From assembly GCA_964606415.1 (NCBI GenBank), contig CAZSGN010000012.1:1-19708 (forward strand): 19,708 nucleotides of DNA, read 5' to 3'. This document shows positions 6,801-15,467 of this stretch, one piece after another. A model generated the notes under the pieces. That model searched no databases. It was not told the DNA's origin and saw only the letters and a list, made by a program, of their open reading frames with translations. A program made the translations under genes and the position numbers. The number at the start of each line of letters is the position of its first letter. Within the stretch, counting starts at the first letter, position 1. Origin of the DNA: CAZSGN01 sp964606415 (GTDB lineage Bacteria > Bacteroidota > Bacteroidia > Bacteroidales > JBBRXJ01).

Positions 6801-8829
6801 TACCATTGATTGTTGTTCCGTTGGGCTCACTCAGTGTCCATGTAGCATCATTTACAGGGGTCAGGCTTTCCCCGTTGATGAACCAGAAATGATTATTGTT
6901 TTCAAAGTCTTCGGTATAAGGAGGAAGGTATTTTGGAATGACATAGAGATCTTTAATAGAAGAGTCATTTTGCAAGTATTCATCTCCTTTCATGTCAGTG
7001 GTAATAAACGCGTTATTGTATATACCGGGAACAGTTAGGTCGGCTTTTTCTTTAAATGTGAAATGAATACTATCTCCAACCGGAATGCTGCCAATGATGG
7101 TGTCTCTGCCAGTTATTGAATGACCTTCCTGATTGTCAAAATAATAAAGGAGGGGGATGGTGTCTTTGGTTGGTTCTGCTCCGTAATTTTTAACTATGGC
7201 CTCTACGGTTTCTTCTGAGCTCAGCCCTGTTCCGCTGGAAGGGTTGATCCTTCTGGCAATACCTACATCTTGTTCAATAAAATCTCCGGTAATAATAATA
7301 TCATCAATATTCCACCCACTATAATTATTTAATCCATTACTGGGCCCATTGGCGAAACGTATTCTTACATTTTTCTTCCGGTTGGCATACCCGGAAATAT
7401 CAATAGATCTGAATGTCCAGGTATTACTGATGTGAAACCCTGAGTTAGACCATAATTCCTCCCAGGTGTCGCCTCCGTCAGTGCTGATGTCAATAATCGC
7501 TTTGTCAAATAAGTCAGTATTTAGCCATTGTTGATAGTTTAGGGCAATATCTTTATAATAAAAACAGTTAAATTCCGGGGATATGGCCTGGTAAGCACGA
7601 TCTGTGATATTGGGTTCGTAATCGCCTTTTAATTCATTTAATCCGGTTAGGTCTGTTCCAATAACAGTATCCCCGCTAAATGCAATAGTGGGATCGGGTC
7701 TGCCATTGGTATTGCCACCTTTGCCCTGGGGGGCGGATCTTTCAAATTCTCCTGTGAGAGCCCATCCTTGATCTTCTTCGAAAGTGTCGTAAAAGATCTT
7801 TTCATAAATTGTTTTGGCTTTTTTGGGGGAGAAATCTTGTTCCGGAAAAAAATCAGTATTTACTTTTATAGCATCACTGGTAATGCTCGCATTAACTAAA
7901 TTACCGAATTGTGCATCTTCAGCAATATCAAATGTAACCCATATCGAATTTAGCCCGGATGGCAATGAGTAATCCAGGTTGCTAAAAGAGGCGGTGCCGC
8001 CGGAGAAACTGATCCCGTTGCCAACAGGACGAGTCGTGTTAAAAATGGTGTCAGTGGTGTGATATAGCTTAACGCCTTCCAATGCGATGTCTTCATCATC
8101 CTGGTTTAAAGAAGTAATCTCCAGATCATTAAGAATGGCATCTCCTGTGTTGCCGTAAATCATTAAATCAATGCGTAATACGGGGTTATTGTTGGTTCCG
8201 TTTGCAACGAAATGGGTTTCTGTTGCGTGAATATCTGCATCCCTTACTTCCCGGGGAGCAATTTCGGTTTCTTTAATTTGTACGTAATCAATACAGACAC
8301 CGTGTCCCAGGCCTGTGGTTGCTTCAAAAGTGATATAAGCATTATCTGACAACAAATTATCTGGAATCAATATTTTCTGGTGTGTCCAGTTTTCTACGGG
8401 TGAAAGGTATTCCTTGAGAAGTACCCAGGCAGAGTCCATACTTTTCTTGTAATAAACCCGTAGTTCATCTGTTCTTTCATCAGAAGTTTCCCACGTTTTC
8501 ATGGAATGATAAAAGGAAAGTTCTGGTTTGACCTTGCCTTCTAAGTTTAGGGGAGGGGTTATCAACCTGGTGCTTTCAGCATCATAGCTGGCATAGAAAA
8601 AAAGCGCGTTAAGGGAGTCAACGGCTGCCGTATCCGGATAACCATTATGGCCACCCGATTTAAAAGTCCATTCAACAATATCCCCGAAATCATCTGTTTT
8701 TACTGCTTCTTGTGTCCAGCCATCCGGCGTGTCTCCTGTTTCAAAGTTTTCTGTCAGAAGCGTGTCCTGGGATTCCATTAGGAATGGAAAACAAAAAAGG
8801 ATGATGATATGTAAATATACTTTTTTCAT
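3826..8829 (-). CDS. Giant secreted modular protein with T9SS type A sorting domain
   Basis: The 1667-residue protein is exported by its N-terminal signal peptide (about residues 1-20) and then by the type IX system. Approximate modules in order are: MAM/choice-of-anchor-J-like jelly rolls at 24-188, 345-515 and 635-822; a sialidase-associated (BNR_assoc_N-like) domain at 197-325; CARDB-like domains at 520-630, 824-935, 1010-1123, 1200-1312 and 1397-1502; and Ig-like domains at 940-1008, 1125-1198, 1315-1395 and 1505-1573, alternating with the last four CARDB units. The C-terminus (1585-1667) has VLYPNPANQYINI, then VYNTKGQPV, then SSGNYQVKF, the pattern of a type A sorting domain, which is removed when the protein is attached to the surface. 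No catalytic domain is visible, so an adhesive or structural role is inferred. It is transcribed away from the 1802-aa type B substrate. Confidence 0.88.
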   Translation of the reverse strand: MKKVYLHIIILFCFPFLMESQDTLLTENFETGDTPDGWTQEAVKTDDFGDIVEWTFKSGGHNGYPDTAAVDSLNALFFYASYDAESTRLITPPLNLEGKVKPELSFYHSMKTWETSDERTDELRVYYKKSMDSAWVLLKEYLSPVENWTHQKILIPDNLLSDNAYITFEATTGLGHGVCIDYVQIKETEIAPREVRDADIHATETHFVANGTNNNPVLRIDLMIYGNTGDAILNDLEITSLNQDDEDIALEGVKLYHTTDTIFNTTRPVGNGISFSGGTASFSNLDYSLPSGLNSIWVTFDIAEDAQFGNLVNASITSDAIKVNTDFFPEQDFSPKKAKTIYEKIFYDTFEEDQGWALTGEFERSAPQGKGGNTNGRPDPTIAFSGDTVIGTDLTGLNELKGDYEPNITDRAYQAISPEFNCFYYKDIALNYQQWLNTDLFDKAIIDISTDGGDTWEELWSNSGFHISNTWTFRSIDISGYANRKKNVRIRFANGPSNGLNNYSGWNIDDIIITGDFIEQDVGIARRINPSSGTGLSSEETVEAIVKNYGAEPTKDTIPLLYYFDNQEGHSITGRDTIIGSIPVGDSIHFTFKEKADLTVPGIYNNAFITTDMKGDEYLQNDSSIKDLYVIPKYLPPYTEDFENNNHFWFINGESLTPVNDATWTLSEPNGTTINGTASGKRAWVTSASSHYDTNEYSYVTSPYIDLSETEMPVIELSYFIDFESDVDGAKVQFSTDEKTTWQDVGIDSQPWDWNWYNNNSITSLNNTAGWSGTSSGWLKARQFLPAQAIDSLVAFRVLIAGDSNLTSNEGIAFDDVKISDAPHDVGIVSIDSPITSCELSKEEQPIITLKNFGVRSIKAGELIPIGIRVNDSIRFDTLNTPAEIAVNDTHQYTFDKGFNMFNSGTYIIKAFTALAEDKNIYSDTAYNNDTSETTILVNKPIVNLGPDIYTVHPDTITLDAYTESGNTYTWQDNSTNSTFDVSEEGLYHVTVENSIPCTATDSINVVQLIADVSIDSLVKPVSDCYLSDSEQVALKIKNAGTDTIRGNYTVNLNYNLNGTIIDDTILHIQDTILPDSFFIFTFNETIDLSQVPANYTLSANIDYIDDMNLTNNTLTQTIETYGPPSFDLQPEDTTLTGTQYKLDASRDNPDITGYLWEDGSTDSVFTVNYPGNKYFKVTVSDIHGCTNKDSSFIVLEVPDIAPTAIIRPDTNCGKYATSENTFQAIIGNVGHDTIRKNSSIQVGYKIDTFPYHLDTIILSKDFAPGDTIFHDFEHKDTVLSTFKAGIHEAYVFNNLAKDSATFNDTLHHTFLIYDVPSIDLGDHKTLYDQPQYTLDAGSGFLDYKWVVKKDTVDYDRKFIVTSEYAKPQAKCEVYVTDSNYCQRKGEVFITLNFKDLAIINIEIPDSNCVLSEEDTLWVELANKGTYIIDADTFSYKFYVDNKVIEKGKMVTPPFTTQDRHFKRQIQKTLNINDGGTHSYAFEIRLSGDIVSSNNFLYQNYYLKGEPTIQWSGGSDTVNPQLPYDAYPGAFQSYIWDNGSTQATRRIKDYGFYSVTVTDTKECETSDTIYVLESSSSIHELNNRLVPFAVLYPNPANQYINIKIYQEMESPIEMIVYNTKGQPVHSQNIPTYTKEVSLDVSTWSSGNYQVKFMIREKTIGIKNIIIQ

Positions 8830-8920
8830 ATTTTAGTTAAATATAAAACTTTTTTTGAAAAGGAACAATAATTTTCATAGATTTGTATATTGCTGTTTCC
8901 GAATATAATGCCAGACAAGC
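8830..8920. other. Divergent intergenic region between the two giant secreted-protein genes
   Basis: These 91 bp separate the ATG at 8827-8829 (minus) from the ATG at 8921 (plus). They must hold promoter elements for both giant genes unless one is read from a distant start. A good match to the Bacteroidota promoter is present only for the plus strand. No TAnnTTTG was found on the minus strand. Confidence 0.5.
8854..8885 (+). promoter_or_regulatory. Bacteroidota-type sigma-A promoter for the 1802-aa protein gene
   Basis: TTTG at 8854-8857 is followed after exactly 20 nt by TAGATTTG at 8878-8885. This matches the Bacteroidota consensus (-33 TTTG, -7 TAnnTTTG) in both sequence and spacing. Transcription would begin near 8892, giving a leader of about 30 nt before the ATG at 8921. 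Confidence 0.65.
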
Positions 8921-11900
8921 ATGAAAAAAATTTTTATATTATTCTTTTTTCTTTTAATTGGTTCAACGCTTTTATCCCAGACAGATAAGGAGTTTTGGTT
9001 TGTTGCTCCTAAAATGACCAAGGATCATAACCCCGGGGGATATGATGATATTTTTTTTAATATTACAACCAAAGAACTACCGGCAGATATTACTATTGAA
9101 ATGCCTGAAAACCCCAATTTTACACCTATTAATCTTACCATACCTGCTAATGCTACTCAAAAAGTTGACCTCAGCGCGCAGATTGACGAGGTGTGTAAAT
9201 ATTATGGGAGTTACGATGGGGTCATCGGTAAAAATAATAATGCTATTCATATTAAATCTAGTTCTTTAATTACAATTTATTATGAGAATAGTAACCCGAA
9301 TAATTGTGATATTTTTGCACTAAAAGGAAAAAATGCACTGGGTACCGAGTTTTACACCAGTTTTCAACGGACTTTTTATAATCAGAATGGGAATTGGTCG
9401 GAACAGGCTTATTCTGCCTTTATGGTTGTGGGTACAGCTGATAATACTGAGGTGACCATTGAAACGCCTTATCCAATATATGGGCATGAGACGGAATCTT
9501 CATTTACTGTTGATCTTAATAAAGGAGAAGTTTACGAGGCAGTGCCTGCTAAAATCACGGAGCCTCCAAATGGATGGAAAGCATCTGATGTTTTTGGGCG
9601 GCATGGCGAAGATCATTTGTCTGGTGCGCGGGTGACAACCAATGGTAAAAAAGTAGCCATTACATTAAGTGATGATTCGATGAAGTCTTTTGTGGGTGGT
9701 TGCTATGACCTGTCTGGTGATCAAACCATTCCGACTGATGTGATAGGTACGGAATATATTGCCATGCTTGGACAGTTGGATATGGGAGAGCCCAGATCAG
9801 AATATCAGTCAGATGGCATGTCGGCAAATGATACGATACAGGAGCGTTTATATATTGTTGGGACGCAGGATAATGATAGTGTGTTTATTAATGGTTCTTT
9901 CTATCAGACACTTGATGAAAATGAAACGGTGGTATATCCGATGAATCCTGCTAACCCTTTTGCTCATGTTAGAACAAAACACCCTTCTTATGTATGGCAG
10001 ATCACTGGTTTTGGATGTGAATTGGGTGGTGCCATTTTGCCGCCGACAAGTGCTTGTACAGGTTCTGTTGAGGTAGGTTTTACCCGTTCCACGAATCAGG
10101 GCTATTTTCTTAATATTATGGTGAGAAATGGCGCCGAGGATGGTTTCGAAATGGTCTCTGATGGTGTGGATTTGAATTTATTTAATGCTGGCGATTTTCA
10201 GCCGGTACCCGGGGACACAAATTGGCTGGCAACAAGGGTTGGGCCTGTTGATGTGACTGATATTCCTGTCGGAAAACAAACGTTTCTTCGCAATAACAAG
10301 GATGTTTTCCATATCGGGGTAATCAATGGTTCAAAAAGTGGAGGAACGAGGTTTGGATATTTCTCGGATTTTAACGAGTTTCGTATTAATTCATTCAATA
10401 CTTCTTTTGGGACTGATACTTATATTGGATGTAAAGGGGATAGTGTCCAATTAGTGCTTGTTAACGGGGCCATAGATATTTGGTGGTCTCCTCCTGATTA
10501 TCTTGATGATCCTTACTCTTCAACGCCTGTGGCTACCCCGCCCGGAACAATTCAATATATGGCTCATGTTAGAGGAAATTGCGGTGTAGAAGATTCTACA
10601 GGGGTTTCTATCGAGCTTTTTGATAATGTTGAGGCACAATTCACGATTGATGAAACTGTTGCTTGTGCTCCGAAGGATTTAAAGATAAGAGAGTATAATT
10701 CCGGTGTTGAAGACCGGAAGTGGAAGTTTGGCCATGGCGGACCATGGGAGAATTGGAGTTACTCGGAACCAAGCACTTATGATACGACTTTTTATAGATC
10801 TTATAATAATACAACAGATACATCGAAAAGATATGAGATTAGTCTTGTGGTTTTTAATGACCAGGATATGTGCCAGGATACTTTAACCCGCTATCTAACG
10901 GTCTATCCTGAGATTAATGCGGCTCTTAATATTTCGGATACCATGGGGTGTCATCCGTTTGAAGTGAGTTTTACTGATTCTTCTTATGGTGATACCAACC
11001 GTATCGAATGGTGGTTTGGTGATGGGGCTGGAGATACTGATGATACGGTTTCTCATGTCTATAAGAATTTTGGCAGGAGTGACACGGTTTTTTCTGCTTC
11101 TCTTGAAGCGGTTTCGCCTTTCCTGTGCCGGGATACGGTTTATCAGGATATCACGGTTCATCCTTATATTGGTGTGAGTTTTGAAATTGAGGAGGTGAAT
11201 GGTTGTTCGCCATTTACCATCAAATTGAAAAATGCTTCATCTTCTGTAGATACTTTTCTTTTAAAATACGGAAATGGTGATTCGGTATGGTTATCGGAGG
11301 GCTGGGATAGCATCGCTTATACCTATACCACAAGCGATACTTTGCCTGTTGATTTTCAATTAGCATTGATTGGGTATAATGAAGAGGGATGCAGTGACAC
11401 TATGAACAGGACGATTCGGGTATATCCACAGATGGAGGCGCGGTTTACTTCTGCTGATAGTGTTTATAAGGTCTGTGATTCGGGCAGGATTGATTTTGTT
11501 AATCATTCTTTAGGTTATAATAATCATTATAAATGGGACTTTGATGATGGGGCGACTTCTTTTAAGACTGATCCTTCTCATGTTTTCCGGAATAAGAGTG
11601 ATAGCGCCAGGGAATTTGATGTTCGCTTGATGGTGGAGTCTTATGACTTTTGTACAGATACATTGACCAGAGCAGTGACTGTTTACCCATTTATTAAGGC
11701 CGATTATGCCATTGACACAAGTGCAGGATGTACCCCTTTCCGGGTGAATGTGGATAATAAATCTATTGGAGTGGATGATTATTTGTGGGATTTTGGTGAT
11801 AATACCAATGATACGACCAGCGATTCAACGCTTTTTCATTATTATATCAATCAAAGTTATCAGCATGATTCGAGTTTTCTTTTTAAGCTTTATGTAGAAA

Positions 11901-14329
11901 ATCGTTTTGGTTGTGCCGATTCCTCTTCAAGTCTGATTGATGTTTATCATAATATTGTTGCTGGATTTGATGTTGATACCAATATTGCCTGTTCGCCGGC
12001 AGAATTTTCTTTTGATGCAACCAATGGAACATTTGGCGCTGCTTCATGGTTTTGGAATTTTGGCGATGGGGCTACTTCTGTCAGAAAAGATTCGGTTAAA
12101 CATGATTATGCAAAAAATAATACAGATACAAGCAAGCTATATAAAGTAAGCCTATTTGTTACTTCAGAGAACAATACTTGCTATGATGTCGTTGATACAA
12201 CTTTGATTGTACATCCGTATGTCGAAGCCCGCTTTGCTGCAGAAACTTTCATTGATTGTCCACCTTTTGTGAACACTTTTGATAATTCATCCAGAGGTAA
12301 TGGGGATCAATTCAGTTGGTACATAAATGGTAGCCTGGATACAGTCATTGCCGATAAATGGGGTATTTCCAGAAGGTTTGAGAATCCGGACAGTAATAGT
12401 CATAATCTTGATTATATAATTGGGCTGAATGTAGAAAGCACGCAGGGCTGTGAGAGTTATTTTGAAGATACTATCAGCGCTTACCCTAAGGTAAGGGCAG
12501 GTTTTTATTCAGAGGATGGGTATGATGGATGCCATCAATACACGGTTAATTTCAAGGATACTTCTGTGAATGCAACTGATCATTATTGGACTTTTGGGGA
12601 TCAATCTACCTCCAGTCTTAGTGATCCCAGGCATACCTTTAAAAATTATTCGAATGAGGATACCGTTTATCGCGTGTTTCAATACGTTGAATCATATCAT
12701 TGTGAAGATTATGCTTATAAAGATATTACTGTGTACCCGGTGCCGAATCCTAAATTTGAGCTGGACACTAATTCTGGTTGTAGTCCTATGAGTATTGGTG
12801 TTACAAATAACACAACAGATCCGCTTGGTACGTATCAGTATTTATGGACTTTTGGTGATGGCGATTCATCGTTTTTGAAAACACCCCCTTCTCATTCTTT
12901 TAGAAATACCTCCGATTCACTTCAGATTTATAAAATTAAATTACGAATTGATAATGATAATTGTTTTGATACTTTAGTGCGTGATATCCTGGCTTTCCCG
13001 GAGGTTGATGCTGATTTTTCAATGAATGATTCTGCCGGATGTCATCCGCATCGTGTTATTTTTACTAATCAGTCAGTCAATTCTTCGATATATAAGTGGA
13101 CATTTGGAGATGGATTTCAGAGTAGCCTGAAGCATCCTTTTCATGATTACACCAATTTGGGTGATTCTGATATGTTATTTGAGGTAAAATTGCATGCCGA
13201 GTCTCAATGGGAATGTTTTGATGATACTTCTAAATTTGTTACTGTTTACCCACAACCTGTTGCTGAATTTTCAATTGACAGTATTTTCAGGTATTATCCG
13301 GATACTGTGTTTAAAATTACTAACGAAACAGTTCATCAATCTGTCTGGGATTATGAGTGGACATTTGGTGATGGACAATCTGCCCGGACCAGTGACCCTT
13401 ACTTTACTCATGCTTATTCTACTTGGGATACTTTTGATATTCAGATGAATGTTTATAGTGATCAATGCCAGGATTCTGTTATAAATAGTGTGGTACTTTT
13501 CCCTCCCAGGCCTATTGCCGGGTTTACTTTTTCTAAAGATACAGGGTGTGTGCCTGCTGTTATTACTTTTACGGATACATCCTGGTATACGACTTCCCGG
13601 GAATGGAATTTTGATGATGGTAATACTGCTGTTGATGAAGTGTACGAACATTCTTTTGATCAACCCGGTATTTATCGAGTTCTTTTGACGGTTTATGGGG
13701 ATGGAGGAAAAGCAACAGTCTCTCATGTTGTTGAAGTATTCCCCCGCCCTGATATCGATTTTGTTATTGACCCCGCCGATACTATTATGTTGCCAGATGC
13801 ACAGATAAGATGTATTAACTTGTCTTCAAAAGATACAGAACGGTTTAAATGGGATTTTGGTGATGGGCGTACTTCGTCTAAAGAAGACCCTTTACATCAA
13901 TATGGACCACCTCCTGATACCAGCTATCAAATTGTCTTAACTGGCTTCACAAAATATAATTGTTCTGCTTCGGATTCTTTATTGCAACCAATTTTTGTCC
14001 AGGGGCAGGGTGATATTGATTATCCAAATATCTTTATGCCTGGCATGAGTGGGCCTACCGGCGGTTATTATGAACATCTTAGCCCTGAAGACAATACTGT
14101 TTTTAGGCCTGTGACAAAAGGGGTCATTGAATACAACCTTAAAATTTTTAATCGCTGGGGTGAACTTGTTTTTGAGAGTAATAAAATAGAGAAAGGGTGG
14201 GATGGCTATTACAAAGGGCAACTTGCCAGACAAGGCGTTTATGTATACCGTGTAGAAGGTGTTTTTTCTAATGGTGAGCCGTTTACTGAAGTTGGGGATG
14301 TGACTTTATTATATCATCAAAAAAAATAA
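8921..14329 (+). CDS. Giant PKD-repeat secreted protein with T9SS type B (gliding motility-associated) sorting domain
   Basis: The 1802-residue protein begins with a signal peptide (about 1-19). Residues 20-560 hold an IgGFc-binding-like region, with EFWFVAP near the start and AYSAFMVVGTADNTEVTIET at 163-182. About 13 PKD-like repeats of some 85 residues follow (572-1693), recognisable by W-x-FGDG cores such as WFWNFGDGATS, YLWTFGDGDSS and YKWTFGDGFQS. Most repeats have one Cys near the start (GCxPF) and one about 60-70 residues later (CxDT), probably a disulfide within the repeat. The C-terminus (1695-1800) carries YNLKIFNRWGELVF, then GWDGYYKGQ, then GVYVYRVEG, the type B sorting domain of gliding-motility adhesins. 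It is thus a T9SS substrate, probably a long surface adhesin or matrix fibre. The PorP/SprF-family gene follows 109 nt downstream. The ATG at 8921 has a promoter at 8854-8885. Confidence 0.92.
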   Translation: MKKIFILFFFLLIGSTLLSQTDKEFWFVAPKMTKDHNPGGYDDIFFNITTKELPADITIEMPENPNFTPINLTIPANATQKVDLSAQIDEVCKYYGSYDGVIGKNNNAIHIKSSSLITIYYENSNPNNCDIFALKGKNALGTEFYTSFQRTFYNQNGNWSEQAYSAFMVVGTADNTEVTIETPYPIYGHETESSFTVDLNKGEVYEAVPAKITEPPNGWKASDVFGRHGEDHLSGARVTTNGKKVAITLSDDSMKSFVGGCYDLSGDQTIPTDVIGTEYIAMLGQLDMGEPRSEYQSDGMSANDTIQERLYIVGTQDNDSVFINGSFYQTLDENETVVYPMNPANPFAHVRTKHPSYVWQITGFGCELGGAILPPTSACTGSVEVGFTRSTNQGYFLNIMVRNGAEDGFEMVSDGVDLNLFNAGDFQPVPGDTNWLATRVGPVDVTDIPVGKQTFLRNNKDVFHIGVINGSKSGGTRFGYFSDFNEFRINSFNTSFGTDTYIGCKGDSVQLVLVNGAIDIWWSPPDYLDDPYSSTPVATPPGTIQYMAHVRGNCGVEDSTGVSIELFDNVEAQFTIDETVACAPKDLKIREYNSGVEDRKWKFGHGGPWENWSYSEPSTYDTTFYRSYNNTTDTSKRYEISLVVFNDQDMCQDTLTRYLTVYPEINAALNISDTMGCHPFEVSFTDSSYGDTNRIEWWFGDGAGDTDDTVSHVYKNFGRSDTVFSASLEAVSPFLCRDTVYQDITVHPYIGVSFEIEEVNGCSPFTIKLKNASSSVDTFLLKYGNGDSVWLSEGWDSIAYTYTTSDTLPVDFQLALIGYNEEGCSDTMNRTIRVYPQMEARFTSADSVYKVCDSGRIDFVNHSLGYNNHYKWDFDDGATSFKTDPSHVFRNKSDSAREFDVRLMVESYDFCTDTLTRAVTVYPFIKADYAIDTSAGCTPFRVNVDNKSIGVDDYLWDFGDNTNDTTSDSTLFHYYINQSYQHDSSFLFKLYVENRFGCADSSSSLIDVYHNIVAGFDVDTNIACSPAEFSFDATNGTFGAASWFWNFGDGATSVRKDSVKHDYAKNNTDTSKLYKVSLFVTSENNTCYDVVDTTLIVHPYVEARFAAETFIDCPPFVNTFDNSSRGNGDQFSWYINGSLDTVIADKWGISRRFENPDSNSHNLDYIIGLNVESTQGCESYFEDTISAYPKVRAGFYSEDGYDGCHQYTVNFKDTSVNATDHYWTFGDQSTSSLSDPRHTFKNYSNEDTVYRVFQYVESYHCEDYAYKDITVYPVPNPKFELDTNSGCSPMSIGVTNNTTDPLGTYQYLWTFGDGDSSFLKTPPSHSFRNTSDSLQIYKIKLRIDNDNCFDTLVRDILAFPEVDADFSMNDSAGCHPHRVIFTNQSVNSSIYKWTFGDGFQSSLKHPFHDYTNLGDSDMLFEVKLHAESQWECFDDTSKFVTVYPQPVAEFSIDSIFRYYPDTVFKITNETVHQSVWDYEWTFGDGQSARTSDPYFTHAYSTWDTFDIQMNVYSDQCQDSVINSVVLFPPRPIAGFTFSKDTGCVPAVITFTDTSWYTTSREWNFDDGNTAVDEVYEHSFDQPGIYRVLLTVYGDGGKATVSHVVEVFPRPDIDFVIDPADTIMLPDAQIRCINLSSKDTERFKWDFGDGRTSSKEDPLHQYGPPPDTSYQIVLTGFTKYNCSASDSLLQPIFVQGQGDIDYPNIFMPGMSGPTGGYYEHLSPEDNTVFRPVTKGVIEYNLKIFNRWGELVFESNKIEKGWDGYYKGQLARQGVYVYRVEGVFSNGEPFTEVGDVTLLYHQKK

Positions 14330-14438
14330 TAACAAATAAGTTGATGTGCTTCTCAGGAATATTATTATATTTAATAGAGGCCCTGTTTTATTTAATATAT
14401 TTTTCTTAATTTTTTAATAGTTTTAGAAGAGCAATAAT

Positions 14439-15467
14439 TTGAATAAAAAAATTACTCATATAATATTTATCGGGCTATTATTGATTATGTGTAAAGAGGT
14501 ACAAGCACAGGATCCTCTTTTTTCTCAGTTTTATGCCAATCCGCTTTATCTGGCTCCTTCTTTTACCGGGGCAGGGAATAAAGGAACCCGTGTAGCCCTG
14601 AATTATCGCGATCAATGGCCTGCTGTGCCAAGGGCTTTTACAACTTATTCTTTTTCTTTTGATCATTATTTTGAAAAAATTCGCAGTGGTGCTGGTTTGT
14701 TTTTTATGAATGATGTTCAGGGGAGTACTAATTTAAGAAACACGCATATTGGCGGTCTTTATTCGTTTGATTTTCAGATAAACAATGATTGGCATGTTCG
14801 GCCAGGCCTGCATTTTTCTTATTTTCAGACGGGTATTGATTATCATCGTTTCGTGTTTTATAATCAGCTGGATGATGATGATCCGGGATCTGTTAGCTCC
14901 ACAACAACAAGTGTGTCAGAGCCTTTTACACCAATACATGAAATCGACCTTTCGACTTCTGTGATGGCTTATAACGATTTATTTTGGGTAGGGTTTAATA
15001 TGGGACATATGCTTAGACCCAATTTTTCCTTTTATGGTGATGATCCTTATGAGGATAAACCTTACTTTAATTCACTTAAATATTCTTTTTTTGGTGGCGC
15101 GCGTATGCGGTTAAGGGGTAACTTGCTTAAATATTATAAAGAGAGTATCACATTTGCATATTTATTTGAATCTTTTGAGAAATTCAGGCAGCTTAGTTTT
15201 GGCGCCTATTACCATAAAAATCCACTTGCCTTTGGCTTGTGGTATAGAGGCATTCCTGTCTTTAAAGGAAATCCGGGACATGATGCGCTCATTTTACTTG
15301 TGGGATATGAATTAACTGATTTTATTAAAATGGGATATAGTTATGATTTGACTGTTTCCGGACTCACGCCTACATCTGGTGGAGCCCATGAGATTTCCTT
15401 TGTGTGGAACTTCCATATCAAGGAAAGACAAAAAAAACTTACTGCACTCCCTTGTCCTGATATATAG
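14439..15467 (+). CDS. PorP/SprF family type IX secretion system membrane protein
   Basis: The 342-residue protein has a signal peptide ending VQA-Q (cleavage after residue 23). The PorP/SprF family hallmark DPLFSQFYANPLYLAPSFTG follows, then repeated amphipathic beta strands consistent with an outer-membrane barrel. Known members include PorP of Porphyromonas and SprF of Flavobacterium. SprF is needed for delivery of the adhesin SprB, and homologues often lie beside type B substrate genes, as here. It is inferred to serve the 1802-aa protein. The start is TTG at 14439: an in-frame TAG lies 15 nt upstream, and the first in-frame ATG would remove most of the signal peptide. No TAnnTTTG promoter was seen in the 109-nt gap, so cotranscription with the upstream gene is likely. 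Whether it is a core component or a dedicated paralogue cannot be decided here. Confidence 0.9.
   Translation: MNKKITHIIFIGLLLIMCKEVQAQDPLFSQFYANPLYLAPSFTGAGNKGTRVALNYRDQWPAVPRAFTTYSFSFDHYFEKIRSGAGLFFMNDVQGSTNLRNTHIGGLYSFDFQINNDWHVRPGLHFSYFQTGIDYHRFVFYNQLDDDDPGSVSSTTTSVSEPFTPIHEIDLSTSVMAYNDLFWVGFNMGHMLRPNFSFYGDDPYEDKPYFNSLKYSFFGGARMRLRGNLLKYYKESITFAYLFESFEKFRQLSFGAYYHKNPLAFGLWYRGIPVFKGNPGHDALILLVGYELTDFIKMGYSYDLTVSGLTPTSGGAHEISFVWNFHIKERQKKLTALPCPDI

Noticed and set aside
13271..13726. Minus-strand 151-codon open frame inside the PKD-repeat gene
   Set aside because: The PKD repeats on the other strand fully explain this DNA. The frame has a low-complexity Ile/Arg/Ser-rich translation typical of an antisense shadow.
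8921..14329. PKD repeats considered as recent DNA tandem repeats
   Set aside because: The units share protein motifs but are clearly diverged in nucleotide sequence, so this is an old modular array and not a recent or phase-variable tandem duplication.
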